Origin: Novibacillus thermophilus
Lineage (GTDB): Bacteria > Bacillota > Bacilli > Thermoactinomycetales > Novibacillaceae
Assembly (NCBI RefSeq): GCF_002005165.1
Contig: NZ_CP019699.1
Span: 620,001-684,000, forward strand
Length of the DNA stretch: 64,000 nucleotides
Direction of reading: 5' to 3'
Shown: positions 26,980 to 36,019 of the stretch, piece after piece
Layout of the letters: each line of letters opens with the position of its first letter
How positions within the stretch are numbered: position 1 is the first letter of the stretch
Program-made: the position numbers and the translations under genes
Notes under the pieces: generated by a model
Told to the model about the DNA's origin: nothing
The model's input: the letters and a program-made list of their open reading frames with translations, nothing else
The model's database searches: none

Positions 26980-27036
26980 TTCAAATTAGTGACGGAGTCA
27001 TTTATAATATAGTAACACTATTATCAATATAGGAAC
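26980..27036 (+). promoter_or_regulatory. Promoter with IclR-type half operator for the APC permease
   Basis: TTCAAA (26980-26985), 17 bases, TATAAT (27003-27008) is followed by TAGGAAC (27030-27036) with a degenerate left arm. The arrangement and most bases repeat at 29374-29430 in front of the CoA-transferase gene. Confidence 0.7.
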
Positions 27037-27059
27037 AAATGGTGTGAAGGAGGTCGAAA

Positions 27060-28473
27060 ATGGAAGAACGGAAATTTATCAAAGTGCTGGGGAATAAGGA
27101 TGTACTCGCTCTTGCGTTTGGCGCGATGATCGGCTGGGGATGGGTTGTCACGACCGGTTTGTGGATAACAGAAGCGGGATCATTGGGGGCTATTCTCGCC
27201 TTTGTCATTGGAGGGGTTCTCGTAGTATTCGTCGGCCTCACGTATGCTGAATTAGCTTCCGCTCTGCCGCTGGCAGGGGGAGAGTACGTCTACAGCTATA
27301 AGGCAATGGGAAGGGGTGCTTCCTTTATCACGACATGGGCTATTATCCTCGGTTACGTGTCGGTTGTCGCTTTTGAAGCAGTTGCGCTCCCGACGGTATT
27401 CGAATACTTGATTCCCAATTACAGCATGGGTTATCTGTACACTATCGCCGGTTGGGATGTGACAGCGACGTGGGTCGGGGTTGGCGTACTCGGCTCAATC
27501 ATCGTAGCTTGGATCAACTACCGGGGCATTAAACTGACGACGACTATTAATCTAGTATTCACATTACTCATTGTCATCGCCGGGATTTTATTAGTTACAG
27601 GGAGTTCCGTATCCGGGAGCACTCACAACATGGAACCGCTTTTTGAGAAGGGAATGGGCGGATTATTGAGCGTCGTCATCATGACACCCTTTATGTTTGT
27701 CGGGTTTGACGTCATTCCGCAAGCATCTGAAGAGATTCAGTTGTCCCGGAGAAAGATCGGTCAGTTGCTCGTTTTTTCTGTCGTTTTAGCCATCACGTGG
27801 TATATCGCCGTTATTTTTGGTGTGTCCCGTGTGATGAGCCCGGCAGAAATGAGCGAATCGAATTTGGTTACGGCTGATGCCATGGCGAAAGCGTTTGGCG
27901 GGAGTCAATTGATGGGGAATCTTCTAGTGCTCGGGGAATCGGAGGAATTGTCACGAGCTGGATCGGTTTCTACGTCGGCGGGAGCCGGGCAATATACGCC
28001 CTTGCCCGTGCTGGTATGCTCCCAAAAGTTCTGGGAGAACTGCACCCGAAGTACCGGACTCCTTACAAAGCCATTGTGTTAATTGGAGTCCTTTCCACGC
28101 TTGCCCCGTTCTTCGGGCGTCCTGCACTCGTCTGGCTGGTCGACGCAGGGGATTGGGGTTAGTTGTCGCCTGGTTCATGGTCGCCGTATCGTTTATCATC
28201 CTGCGGAAGAAAAATTCCGACATGGAGCGGCCGTTTCACCTTCCAGGCGGTACGAGTATCGGTTGGATTGCCGTGGTCATGTCGCTTGGGGTATGTGTGC
28301 TCTACATGCCAGGGATGCCGTCCTCGCTCGTTTGGCCTTATGAATGGATCATCGTGTTCTTATGGATGATTTTGGGAGCTGTCTTATACAGGTTGTCAAC
28401 GTTTAAGTACGGAACTGACTATTCAGATCAGTATATGGAACAAGAGATCGGGCGTGTGTTGAAACAAAAATAG
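27060..28473 (+). pseudogene. APC-family amino acid permease, two frameshifts as written
   Basis: The first frame encodes GAMIGWGWVVTTGLWI and some nine membrane helices of an APC-superfamily amino-acid transporter, then breaks near 27938. The next frame continues with GGIVTSWIGFYVGGSRAIYALARAG up to VDAG, and a second break near 28150 returns it to a frame ending at 28473. Each break is repaired by adding one G to a four-G run, giving about 471 residues. The flanking sequence is otherwise undamaged, so consensus errors are likely. AGGAGGTC precedes the ATG. The promoter resembles that of the IclR-linked CoA-transferase operon, so the permease probably feeds that pathway. Confidence 0.85.
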
Positions 28474-28497
28474 TTGTGGAAAGGCCTTCATCAGAGA

Positions 28498-28526
28498 TCC
28501 GCTCATGTGAGGGTGAGCGGGTTTTT
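28498..28526 (+). terminator. Terminator after the APC permease
   Basis: CCGCTCA (28499-28505) pairs with TGAGCGG (28514-28520), followed by GTTTTT. It separates the permease from the convergent IclR gene. Confidence 0.8.
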
Positions 28527-28534
28527 GTATCAAC

Positions 28535-29317
28535 TCATTCAGGGGCGCCAAGTTGTTGGGACAGTTTGCGGGCACTGCGGCACGTCCACTCCGTCAGTTG
28601 TTGCAGCCTCTGTTCATCTGTGCGGAATCGCGGTCCGGAAACGGTTAATCCCGCAACGATGGAGCCGGATGCGTCAAAAACGGGTGCGGATATCGCGAAG
28701 GCATCAGGGTCCACTTCCCCCTCGCTGACTGCGTAACCTCTCTCGCGGATCGCGTTCAGTTCTTTTTCCAACTGCATCATCTCGTCCGGTGATAGCGTTG
28801 TGCCGATCGCTGATGGATCGAGATAAAGCTGACGTTCGGCGGAATCAAGATACGCCAACAGTATTTTGCGTGAGGCTCCCCGGTGCAGCGGACCGACGTT
28901 ACCAATACGAGTTGTCAACTTAATGGGTTGCGAACTTTCAACCGTCTCGATACAGATTCCCGCGCGGTCGACGGCGTCGAGCACCGTCAAGTTGACCGTT
29001 TCATTGGTGCCGGCCGCCAGTTCTTTCATAATCGGAAGGGCTACTTGTCTGAGCTCGATTTGAGAAGCGGCGACGACCCCGAGCTCAAACACTTTCAACC
29101 CTAACCGGTATTTCCGGTTCTCCGGGTTTTGAGTCAGAAAGCCGAGTTTCTCCAGCGTGGCGACGATCCGGTAGACGATCGTTTTGGACAAGTTCATGCG
29201 CATAGCCATTTCAGTGATGCCGAGTTCTGGGTGCCGGTCGTCGAAACAACTGAGTAAACGCAACCCGCGTTCCAATGTTTGTAACGTTTGTCTCTGTTTT
29301 GCCGTTGGTTGTGCCAT
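28535..29317 (-). CDS. IclR family transcriptional regulator
   Basis: This 260-residue regulator has an N-terminal winged helix (TLERGLRLLSCF, LGITEMAMRMNLSKTIVYRIVATLEKLGFL) and the C-terminal IclR ligand-binding domain (IGNVGPLHRGASRKILLAYL, GYAVSEGEVDPDAFAISAPVFD). GGAG in AAAGGAGACGG supports the ATG at 29317; the codon at 29341 has no ribosome site. It is divergent from the CoA-transferase operon, whose promoter carries a perfect GTTCC/GGAAC palindrome as expected for this family. Repressor or activator action cannot be told. Confidence 0.9.
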   Translation of the reverse strand: MAQPTAKQRQTLQTLERGLRLLSCFDDRHPELGITEMAMRMNLSKTIVYRIVATLEKLGFLTQNPENRKYRLGLKVFELGVVAASQIELRQVALPIMKELAAGTNETVNLTVLDAVDRAGICIETVESSQPIKLTTRIGNVGPLHRGASRKILLAYLDSAERQLYLDPSAIGTTLSPDEMMQLEKELNAIRERGYAVSEGEVDPDAFAISAPVFDASGSIVAGLTVSGPRFRTDEQRLQQLTEWTCRSARKLSQQLGAPE

Positions 29318-29373
29318 GTGAACCGTCTCCTTTGCGTTCACTATCCATCATATCACATTTTTTCCGAAAGTGG

Positions 29374-29430
29374 TTCAAACGGACAACTCAATAATTTATA
29401 ATATAGTAACAGAGTTCCTAATATAGGAAC
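29374..29430 (+). promoter_or_regulatory. Promoter and IclR operator of the CoA-transferase operon
   Basis: TTCAAA (29374-29379), 17 bases, TATAAT (29397-29402) is followed by the perfect palindrome GTTCCTAATATAGGAAC (29414-29430). The palindrome sits over the expected start and lies between divergent genes. The core repeats at 26980-27036. Confidence 0.75.
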
Positions 29431-29455
29431 AATATGGCGAGGAAGGAGGGGAAAC

Positions 29456-30670
29456 GTGAAACAAGCACTGGAAGGAGTCCGGGTCATCGACTTGTCCCGC
29501 GTGTTAGCCGGTCCGTATTGCACGATGATGATGGGGGACCTGGGAGCTGATGTCATTAAAGTGGAAGCGCCCGGCGGAAGTGACGAAACGCGGAGATGGG
29601 GACCTCCGTACATCGGAAGCTTAAGTGCTTACTACTTGACAGCCAATCGGAACAAACGGGCGATCGCACTCAATTTAAAGTCGAAAGAAGGACAAATGAT
29701 TCTCCACGAGCTTGTGAAAGAAGCGGATGTCGTCGTCGAGAATTGGCGCCCGGGAAAAGCGGCGCAACTTGGGGCAGGGTACGAGCAGTTACAGGAGATC
29801 AATCCCGCTCTCGTCTATTGCTCGATCAGCGGTTTCGGTCAGGATGGTCCGTACCGGGATTTGCCCGGTTACGATTTCGTGGTTCAAGCGATGGGCGGGT
29901 TGATGAGTATTACCGGTGAAAAAGGGGGAGAGCCGTTAAAAGTCGGCGTGGCCGTTGCCGACCTTTTTGCAGGGTTTGCCGCCTTTAGCAGTATACTGGC
30001 TGCCTTGCGGGTGAAAGAAAAGACCGGCGAAGGACAGCAAATTGACATTTCCCTGCTGGACAGTCAGGTGGCCATGCTCGCGAACGTGGCGATGAACTAT
30101 CTCGTCGGGCAAAAGGTGCCGGAGCGGCTCGGGAACCAGCATGCCAATATTGTTCCGTACCAAACGTTCGAGGCGAAAGACGGCCTGTTCGTCGTGGCCG
30201 TCGGGAACGACCGCCAGTTCCGCCGTTTGTGCGAGGCCATCGACCATGCAGAATGGGCGGAAGATCCGCGGTTTAAGACAAATGACGGGCGCGTGCGACA
30301 CCGGGACGAGATCGTTCCATTACTGGCGGATGTCTTTCTGACGAAAGAACGGTCCTATTGGATGAAAGAGTTGACCCGACGCGATATTCCTTGCGGTCCG
30401 ATTCATACGGTCGAGCAAGTGTTTCAAGATCCCCACGTCAACTACCGTCAGATGCTTGTCCGCATGCGTCATCCGGAAGTTGGCGATTTACCCCTCGTCG
30501 GGAGTCCGATTAAAATGTCCCGCACACCGGTCAAGTTCAAACGGTATCCGCCGTCTGCAGGAGAACATACCGAAGACGTTTTGCGGGAAGCCGGTTTTAC
30601 AGCAGAACAAATTGATGTATGGAAGTCGAACGGCGTGATCGGACAGACAGGGGAGACGGTGGAAAAGTGA
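29456..30670 (+). CDS. Class III CoA-transferase (CaiB/BaiF family)
   Basis: This 404-residue family III CoA-transferase is recognised from VRVIDLSRVLAGPYCTMMMGDLGADVIKVEAPGGSDETR, ANRNKRAIALNLK and YCSISGFGQDGPYRDLPGYDFVVQAMGG. The aspartate in LPGYD is the expected covalent CoA-carrying residue. These enzymes move CoA between dicarboxylates or other acids without ATP. The GTG start has AAGGAGGGG upstream. It is first in an operon with an acyl-CoA dehydrogenase; such pairs often handle glutarate-type or branched acids, but the substrate is not shown here. Confidence 0.9.
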   Translation: MKQALEGVRVIDLSRVLAGPYCTMMMGDLGADVIKVEAPGGSDETRRWGPPYIGSLSAYYLTANRNKRAIALNLKSKEGQMILHELVKEADVVVENWRPGKAAQLGAGYEQLQEINPALVYCSISGFGQDGPYRDLPGYDFVVQAMGGLMSITGEKGGEPLKVGVAVADLFAGFAAFSSILAALRVKEKTGEGQQIDISLLDSQVAMLANVAMNYLVGQKVPERLGNQHANIVPYQTFEAKDGLFVVAVGNDRQFRRLCEAIDHAEWAEDPRFKTNDGRVRHRDEIVPLLADVFLTKERSYWMKELTRRDIPCGPIHTVEQVFQDPHVNYRQMLVRMRHPEVGDLPLVGSPIKMSRTPVKFKRYPPSAGEHTEDVLREAGFTAEQIDVWKSNGVIGQTGETVEK

Positions 30671-30712
30671 TGAGCCATCATTTAGTACGTGAAAAAGGAG
30701 GAGAATGGTATC

Positions 30713-31909
30713 ATGCATTTTGGATTAAGTGAAGAGCAAAAAGCCGTTCGCAACATGGTGCGCGATTTTACAGAGAAAGAAATTTTGCCTTATATTCAGG
30801 AATGGGACGCGAAAGGCCACTTTGAAATGTCGATTATCGAAAAGTTGGCTGATCTAGGTCTTATGGGAGTTTGCATCCCGGAACAGTACGGCGGAGCCGG
30901 AATGGATTACAACACGTTGGCCATCGTGTGTGAGGAATTGGAGTACGGCGACACAGCGTTCCGCACCGCGGTATCCGTTCACACGGGGTTAAACAGCATG
31001 ACCCTCCTGCAGTGGGGAAACGAGGAGCAGAAAGCGCGTTATCTCGTTCCCCAGGCCAAAGGAGAGAAAATCGGGGCCTTCGGGTTGACGGAACCGGATG
31101 CAGGGTCTGACGTGGCCGGCATGAAGTCGACGGCTGTCCGCGACGGGGACGAGTACGTGCTGAACGGCACGAAAACGTGGATTTCCCTCGCCGACCACGC
31201 CGATCATTTTCTCATCTTTGCATACACCGATACGGAGAAGAAACATCACGGCATCTCCGCGTTTATCGTCGAGCGGACGTTCCCCGGTGTGACGACCCGG
31301 CCGATCAAGGGGAAATTAGGAATTCGCGCGGGGAATACAGGAGAAGTCATGATGGAAGATGTCCGGGTGCCGAAGGAAAACTTGCTCGGAGAAGAAGGAG
31401 AAGGATTCAAAATCGCCATGAGCGCACTGGACAACGGGCGGTTTACCGTGGCGGCAGGGGCGGCGGGATTGACGCGGGCGTGTCTCGACGCTTCGGTCAA
31501 ATACGCCAACGAACGCAAAACGTTTGGCAAAGAGATCGGCCGCTATCAGCTGGTTCAGCAGATGATTGCGAATATGGTGGCCGGATATGAAACGTCCCAG
31601 CTCCTCGTCTACCGGGCCGGATGGCTGAAAAACAGAGGGAAACGGAACACGCGGGAGACGTCCCTGGCGAAGTGGTACGCATGTGACGTCGCTTTTCGTT
31701 CGGCGTGTGACGCTGTGCAAGTCCACGGCGCTTACGGATACTCAAGCGAATACCCAGTGGAGCGGTTTATGCGCAATGCGAAAGCGCCGGTCATTTACGA
31801 AGGAACGCGCGAAGTGCACACTATCATGCAAGGAGAGTACGCCCTCGGTTACCGCCGGGACAAACCGCTCCGACAGATGCTCCCCTCCTGGCCGTTTGAT
31901 CGTTCATGA
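30713..31909 (+). CDS. Acyl-CoA dehydrogenase
   Basis: This 398-residue FAD enzyme of the acyl-CoA dehydrogenase family shows FGLTEPDAGSD and LNGTKTWIS near the flavin site, GRFTVAAGAAGLTRACLDASVKYANERKTFG in the C-terminal helical domain, and the catalytic glutamate in VIYEGTREVHTIMQG. It oxidises an acyl-CoA and would pass electrons to EtfAB encoded at 14.2-16.1 kb. AAGGAGGAG precedes the ATG at 30713. The closing LGYRRDKPLR is unusual in detail. Glutaryl-, isovaleryl- or short-chain specificity cannot be decided by eye. Confidence 0.9.
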   Translation: MHFGLSEEQKAVRNMVRDFTEKEILPYIQEWDAKGHFEMSIIEKLADLGLMGVCIPEQYGGAGMDYNTLAIVCEELEYGDTAFRTAVSVHTGLNSMTLLQWGNEEQKARYLVPQAKGEKIGAFGLTEPDAGSDVAGMKSTAVRDGDEYVLNGTKTWISLADHADHFLIFAYTDTEKKHHGISAFIVERTFPGVTTRPIKGKLGIRAGNTGEVMMEDVRVPKENLLGEEGEGFKIAMSALDNGRFTVAAGAAGLTRACLDASVKYANERKTFGKEIGRYQLVQQMIANMVAGYETSQLLVYRAGWLKNRGKRNTRETSLAKWYACDVAFRSACDAVQVHGAYGYSSEYPVERFMRNAKAPVIYEGTREVHTIMQGEYALGYRRDKPLRQMLPSWPFDRS

Positions 31910-31925
31910 TCGTTTTTATATCCGT

Positions 31926-31964
31926 TAAAAAACAGATCCCGCCTTTTTTTGAGAGGCGGGATCT
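31926..31964 (-). terminator. Terminator of the DUF6179 gene
   Basis: AGATCCCGCC (31934-31943) and GGCGGGATCT (31955-31964) form a perfect 10-bp stem. Read on the minus strand it is followed by TGTTTTTT, so it ends the DUF6323/DUF6179 transcript. On the plus strand it may also stop read-through from the dehydrogenase gene. Confidence 0.8.
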
Positions 31965-32044
31965 CATTGGGGTGTTCTTACAATGTTCGGCTGTCTTCCC
32001 GTGATTGACCACATGGACGAACGAATTTGTCGGCGGCCCATAGT

Positions 32045-33484
32045 CTAATCAAACGAGATGTCCTCAATGTCAATATCGTGTATACAGGCTTCGATAGCGG
32101 TCAACTGATCTAGAGAGAGGTTCTGCAAAAATGCGACGTAATGCTGTTCCCATTCGCTGTCAGGCATTTTCTCTTGAAAGACGAGGGACGAAAAATGACA
32201 GGATTGATCTCGCAAATCCTCGTAAAATACCCTTTTGGCGAGTATAGCCAGTTCGATGTGGCTCAACGACCCAAAGAGCGTCTGAAACTCGTTGCCGAAG
32301 AAGCAACCGGCCCTCAGCACATCGACGTAATCTGCCAGTGAATGAACATTTTTCTGAATGAGGTCGACTTTTTCTTCCGTTTTTTCGCAAGCTGTGATAC
32401 GGTCGACGAGTAACCGAAAGGAACTGTCGGTCATTTGGTCCCCTCTGTTTAATGAAATGACGTGGGGCTTCTGCCTTTTTTCCATTTCCTTTATGATGAC
32501 GGTTTCCAGGCGGTGATGGTGGGCTGCGTTGACAACCCTTTGCGCCAGGTGGCGCGTACATTGGTGCATGTAATCGTTCAGCCGGGAATTGCTTATGTTT
32601 AAACGGGATGGTAACTCGTCCGCCGCTTCATGAAGCAAGGTTTGGATTTGGGCGGCACTGGCAAGGGTGAACCGCCGTGTGAGCACTTCAAATTGACCGG
32701 GTGAAATGTTGATCTTGCGGGCATCTCCTCCCGACAAAATTGAAAAAACCGCGTTGTTTAACACCAACTCGAATATGTTAAACAATTCGATGCGGTAATC
32801 GAACCGGCAAACTTGTCCGAAGTGAACTAACAGCGCTTCAAGGTCTCGTTGGCTGAACAAGCGGCAAAAATCGGTCTCCATCTTTAGGTGCTCTACATAT
32901 TCCCTGATGTAAAAGACGCCCTCCATTTGTATGTCATCCACGGCCAAAGGGTAATCGATGCTTGCCATCGTGTTGTGTGCATCAAACAGAATGCCGTATT
33001 GGTTTAAAAATGCCGGCAACGATTCGTCGATCGTGGTGTGATAGGCCTCAACGGCAACATCTAGTTTGTTTTGTTTCACGACCGTGTAGAGGCGTTTCGT
33101 TTCGTCCAAGCACTGGCGGAGCAGGTCAACGCCCTCGCCGTAAATTTTCCTTATATCAGCAGTTGTTAAATAATCGACGGCACGTAACGGGTCAGCAAAG
33201 CGACGCAAATTTGCGTCAACGGCGTACAAAATGGAGGACAGGATGCGTTCGGCCGTGTCACTCGTCACGGAAGAACTCTTTCCTTGTGTATACCGCTTAA
33301 TCAAATCGCTCAGAATGGACATGAACCCCCTCTGGATACGGTGAACCTCCTGGCTGTCGAGCCATCCTGTACAGAGAGCTTCGTTTAATAGGGAAAGGGT
33401 ATACTGTTTTTTGGAGAGGCGGGAGGGTCTTATGTTTCCTTGTGTCTGCCGTGCTGGAACGGGGTTTCGTCGCTCTGATGCCAT
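32045..33484 (-). CDS. DUF6179 domain protein
   Basis: This 479-residue soluble, largely helical protein is of the DUF6179 type (QYTLSLLNEALCTGWLD, QGKSSSVTSDTAERILSSILYAVD, ASIDYPLAVDDIQMEGVFYIREYVEHLKMETDFCRLF). I know it as a family of unknown function found mostly in Clostridia beside DUF6323. There is no signal peptide, membrane helix or familiar catalytic motif. The frame overlaps the upstream DUF6323 gene by 55 bases, and no later in-frame start is available before residue 54. AAAGGG upstream of 33484 is a modest ribosome site. Tight coupling to DUF6323 suggests a complex. Confidence 0.7.
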   Translation of the reverse strand: MASERRNPVPARQTQGNIRPSRLSKKQYTLSLLNEALCTGWLDSQEVHRIQRGFMSILSDLIKRYTQGKSSSVTSDTAERILSSILYAVDANLRRFADPLRAVDYLTTADIRKIYGEGVDLLRQCLDETKRLYTVVKQNKLDVAVEAYHTTIDESLPAFLNQYGILFDAHNTMASIDYPLAVDDIQMEGVFYIREYVEHLKMETDFCRLFSQRDLEALLVHFGQVCRFDYRIELFNIFELVLNNAVFSILSGGDARKINISPGQFEVLTRRFTLASAAQIQTLLHEAADELPSRLNISNSRLNDYMHQCTRHLAQRVVNAAHHHRLETVIIKEMEKRQKPHVISLNRGDQMTDSSFRLLVDRITACEKTEEKVDLIQKNVHSLADYVDVLRAGCFFGNEFQTLFGSLSHIELAILAKRVFYEDLRDQSCHFSSLVFQEKMPDSEWEQHYVAFLQNLSLDQLTAIEACIHDIDIEDISFD

Positions 33485-33951
33485 TCACCTTCATCCCTTT
33501 CGTACAGAGAACCTTTAAGTAACGCATCACTTCTGTAATCTCCGACAAATGTTTCCATCTTACTTTTGAGCAGTTCCAATGAACCGCCGCAAGCACTGTC
33601 AAAGTAATCCTTCATCTTCTCGATGATCGTAATATCCCCGATAGCGTCCTCGGTTTCGTTTTTGACGTAATAAAAAATTTCATGCAAGTCGTGTAGCACT
33701 GAGGTGACATTTTCACGGTCGATGTAAGGAGACGTACAAAAGGTTTCGGCCAGCCGCTTCGTTACGTCAACGCCGAGTTCCACACGCCCGTAACTGTGTA
33801 ACAGCTGTTCCCGATCGTCTATCAAATGGCGGATGTCTTCGGCGGTTAATTGAACACCGTATTTTTTCGTCTTTTGATTCACTGCAAGTAACTCGGTCAC
33901 GAGCGTTTCCCGCATTGAAGTATGGATTGAACGGAACAAACGCGGCAACAT
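33430..33951 (-). CDS. DUF6323 family protein
   Basis: This 173-residue soluble protein matches the DUF6323 pattern: QKTKKYGVQLTAEDIRHLID, a GRVELGVDVTKRLAETFCTSPYI block, and LHDLHEIFYYVKNETEDAIGD, ending with CGGSLELLKSKMETF. The function is unknown. It is the first gene of a two-gene unit with DUF6179, sharing a 55-base overlap. The tail beyond the conserved part is charged (YERDEGEWHQSDETP). The start near 33951 is the first good methionine. Confidence 0.65.
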   Translation of the reverse strand: MLPRLFRSIHTSMRETLVTELLAVNQKTKKYGVQLTAEDIRHLIDDREQLLHSYGRVELGVDVTKRLAETFCTSPYIDRENVTSVLHDLHEIFYYVKNETEDAIGDITIIEKMKDYFDSACGGSLELLKSKMETFVGDYRSDALLKGSLYERDEGEWHQSDETPFQHGRHKET

Positions 33952-34422
33952 GTCATCAACCCCCCTTGTATATTATGTTTAAAGCCTATTGATCCTTGAT
34001 AATTGAATAGCTTTACCTGTTGTTGGCGGGCAGAGCTTCGTAATGAGTGTTCGCTTGCGTAGCAATCGAACACGAATTAGAAGGAGCAAACGTAAGCGCG
34101 CTGGTCATTATATCGGTGTTTACGATCTTGGGCTGTCTTTGGGAAAATAGCCTTAGGTGTCTACCAAGGGAATGTTCCGATTTCCCCCTGTTGCCCCTTT
34201 ATAGGGTGTCTTCCGAAAAAAGAGTGTTCCCCTGGCCCCATGATATAGACCTACACGCTGACTGTTTCCCAGCCGATCATCCCTCCTGAGAAGCAGAGGG
34301 AGGCACGTGCACCGATGATCCCTGGTGTATTCCAATAGCTCGCAAGGCTGTCGTTCATGGGTTTCCCAGGGACATCCCAGGATCGTAGGCACTGTGATCT
34401 TCATGCGAAGGAGGTGATCGAT
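33952..34422. other. Region upstream of the IS110 remnant, possible bridge-RNA segment
   Basis: No reliable gene is seen. Hairpins are visible: GTGTTCG/CGAACAC (34047-34053 with 34067-34073, with TTGC/GCAA continuing inside) and CCCTCC/GGGAGG (34281-34286 with 34298-34303). In IS110-group elements the non-coding DNA before the transposase encodes a structured bridge RNA, and the stretch from about 34150 to 34420 is the right place for one. Confidence 0.35.
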
Positions 34423-35665
34423 ATGACTTCCCCCTTGTTTGTCGGAATCGATGTAGGCAGCGAAAGCAACGTGGTTTGCTGTCTGACCCGGGACGAGGAG
34501 AAACGGCCCCTCAGCCGGTTTAGCATCACCAACAATCGCCCCGGTTCCTGGAATTACAAGAGCGTATCTTGTGCAAAAGCATGGCTTTGAGCAGATCCTG
34601 TTTGGCTTGGAACACACGGGGTGCTATTCGACTCACGCGGCCATGTACATCCACCGCCACTTGGATTTTGGCGTCCTCAGCAAAAATGTCTATGTCTTTA
34701 ATCCCAGTCTCATCAAGGAATTCAAGAAGGCGCATTACTTGGACGCCCCCAAAAACGATCGGGTCGATGCCTGGTTCATTGCCGCCAAGCTTCGTGTCGG
34801 TCATCTCCCCCATCCCTTCACGTGGAGCGAACCGCTCATGGCCCTGCAGCGCCTGACACGGGCTCGTTACCACCTGGTACAGGATCTCACCCGGAGAGTA
34901 ATTTCCTCATGACCAACTTGTATCTAAAGTTCAGCGACTTTTGCCTCACTGGACCGTTTCGCAGAAACCAGTTTCAGCTACCTCGCTGGCCGTCATGGAG
35001 GAACTTGAATCGGTAGAAGCCTTGGCCGATATGTCTTTGGACAAGCTAATGGACTTCCTTGTCCTGCGCGGCAAGAACCGCTTTGATGATCCGGAAGCGT
35101 TGCCCGTGCGTTACAAAAGGCAGCCCGTTCTTCGTACCGTTTGCCTCAGTCCATGGCAGACTCCGTGAATCTGGCCATGGCTTCCAGCATCCGCGTCATC
35201 CGTACGGTGCAGGAACAACTCAAATCTCTGAAAAAGGCGATTAAGGATCATCTCGAAACCATTCCCCAGACCTTGGATTCGGTTCCGGGTATCGGTCCCA
35301 TCCTCGCCTCCGGCATTCTGGCTGAAGTGGACATCAACCAGTTTAAAAGCCATAAAGAATTGGCGAAGTATGGCGGCCTGGCCTGGACCGAAAACCAGTC
35401 TGGGAAATTTACAGCAAACCGAACCCGGCTCATTCGTTCCGGCAACCGCTATCTCAAGTACTACCTGATCGAAGCGGCAAACAGTGTCCGGGTGTACGAC
35501 CCTGTTTTTGCTGAGTACTATGCGAAAAAAAAAGCGGAGCCGAAGGAATTTGCCGAGAAACGTGCCCTTGCGCTTACAGCCCGTAAACTGGTGCGATTGG
35601 TCTTTTATCTGCTGAAGACCAATCGACTTTACGAACCCCAAGGAGGGAGCCAACAACAGGCATAA
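34423..35665 (+). pseudogene. IS110 family transposase, multiply frameshifted
   Basis: The fragments together give an IS110 transposase of about 410 residues. The RuvC-like N-terminus MTSPLFVGIDVGSES comes first. Middle pieces follow in two other frames (HGFEQILFGLEHTGCYSTHAA, DAPKNDRVDAWFIAAKLR and ESNFLMTNLYLKFSDF). The last part carries the transposase_20 domain (LDSVPGIGPILASGILAEVD, RSGNRYLKYYLIEAA). The frame changes at least four times (near 34560, 34905, 34940 and 35130), so it cannot make an active enzyme. A perfect AAGGAGGTGATC stands before the start codon. The element has degenerated in place next to the DUF6323/6179 unit. Confidence 0.85.
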
Positions 35666-36019
35666 ACATATTTGCGTTTTACGTCCACCAGTTCCTGATT
35701 TCTGGTAATAAATGGTATACAGGTAGGGTGGGCTTGGTTGAGTATGGCCATTTTTAACAACACCACCAGTAAAAAAGTCATTAACTTTAAATTAGGGTCT
35801 AGACATCATACCGCTGCTCTTTTTCTAAATCAAAGCCTGTTGACAACCAGCTTATAATGTGGTATGTTATTATGGGGCTTTTCAACTACATAATATTTCG
35901 ATACGTATATGATATACCTTTTTTTTCTGTTGTTGTCAAATGGTAAAACAGGACCGCTTGAGCAGAAAAGCGGTCCCCCAAACCTGTAAATCAAAAAAAT
36001 GAATGTTCGCCGAATAAGC
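35666..36019. other. AT-rich intergenic region after the IS110 remnant
   Basis: No gene is seen. It holds the right flank of the IS110 remnant and a minus-strand terminator at 35945-35976. I see no clear terminal repeats, which agrees with IS110 elements usually lacking them. Confidence 0.5.
35945..35976 (-). terminator. Terminator of the DUF1128 gene
   Basis: GGACCGCTT (35951-35959) and AAGCGGTCC (35968-35976) form a 9-bp stem. On the minus strand it is followed by TGTTTTA. It lies 45 bases past the DUF1128 stop. Confidence 0.7.

Larger units (their letters stand above)
26711..27059. other. Divergent regulatory region between the DUF1446 unit and the APC permease
   Basis: This AT-rich stretch has no gene. 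It holds the inverted repeats at 26758-26820 and the IclR-type promoter at 26980-27036. Confidence 0.6.

Noticed and set aside
34043-34150. A 35-residue basic frame (MSVRLRSNRTRIRRSKRKR...)
   Set aside because: It has a poor ribosome site, overlaps a hairpin, and I recognise no family. It may be part of the IS110 end or chance.
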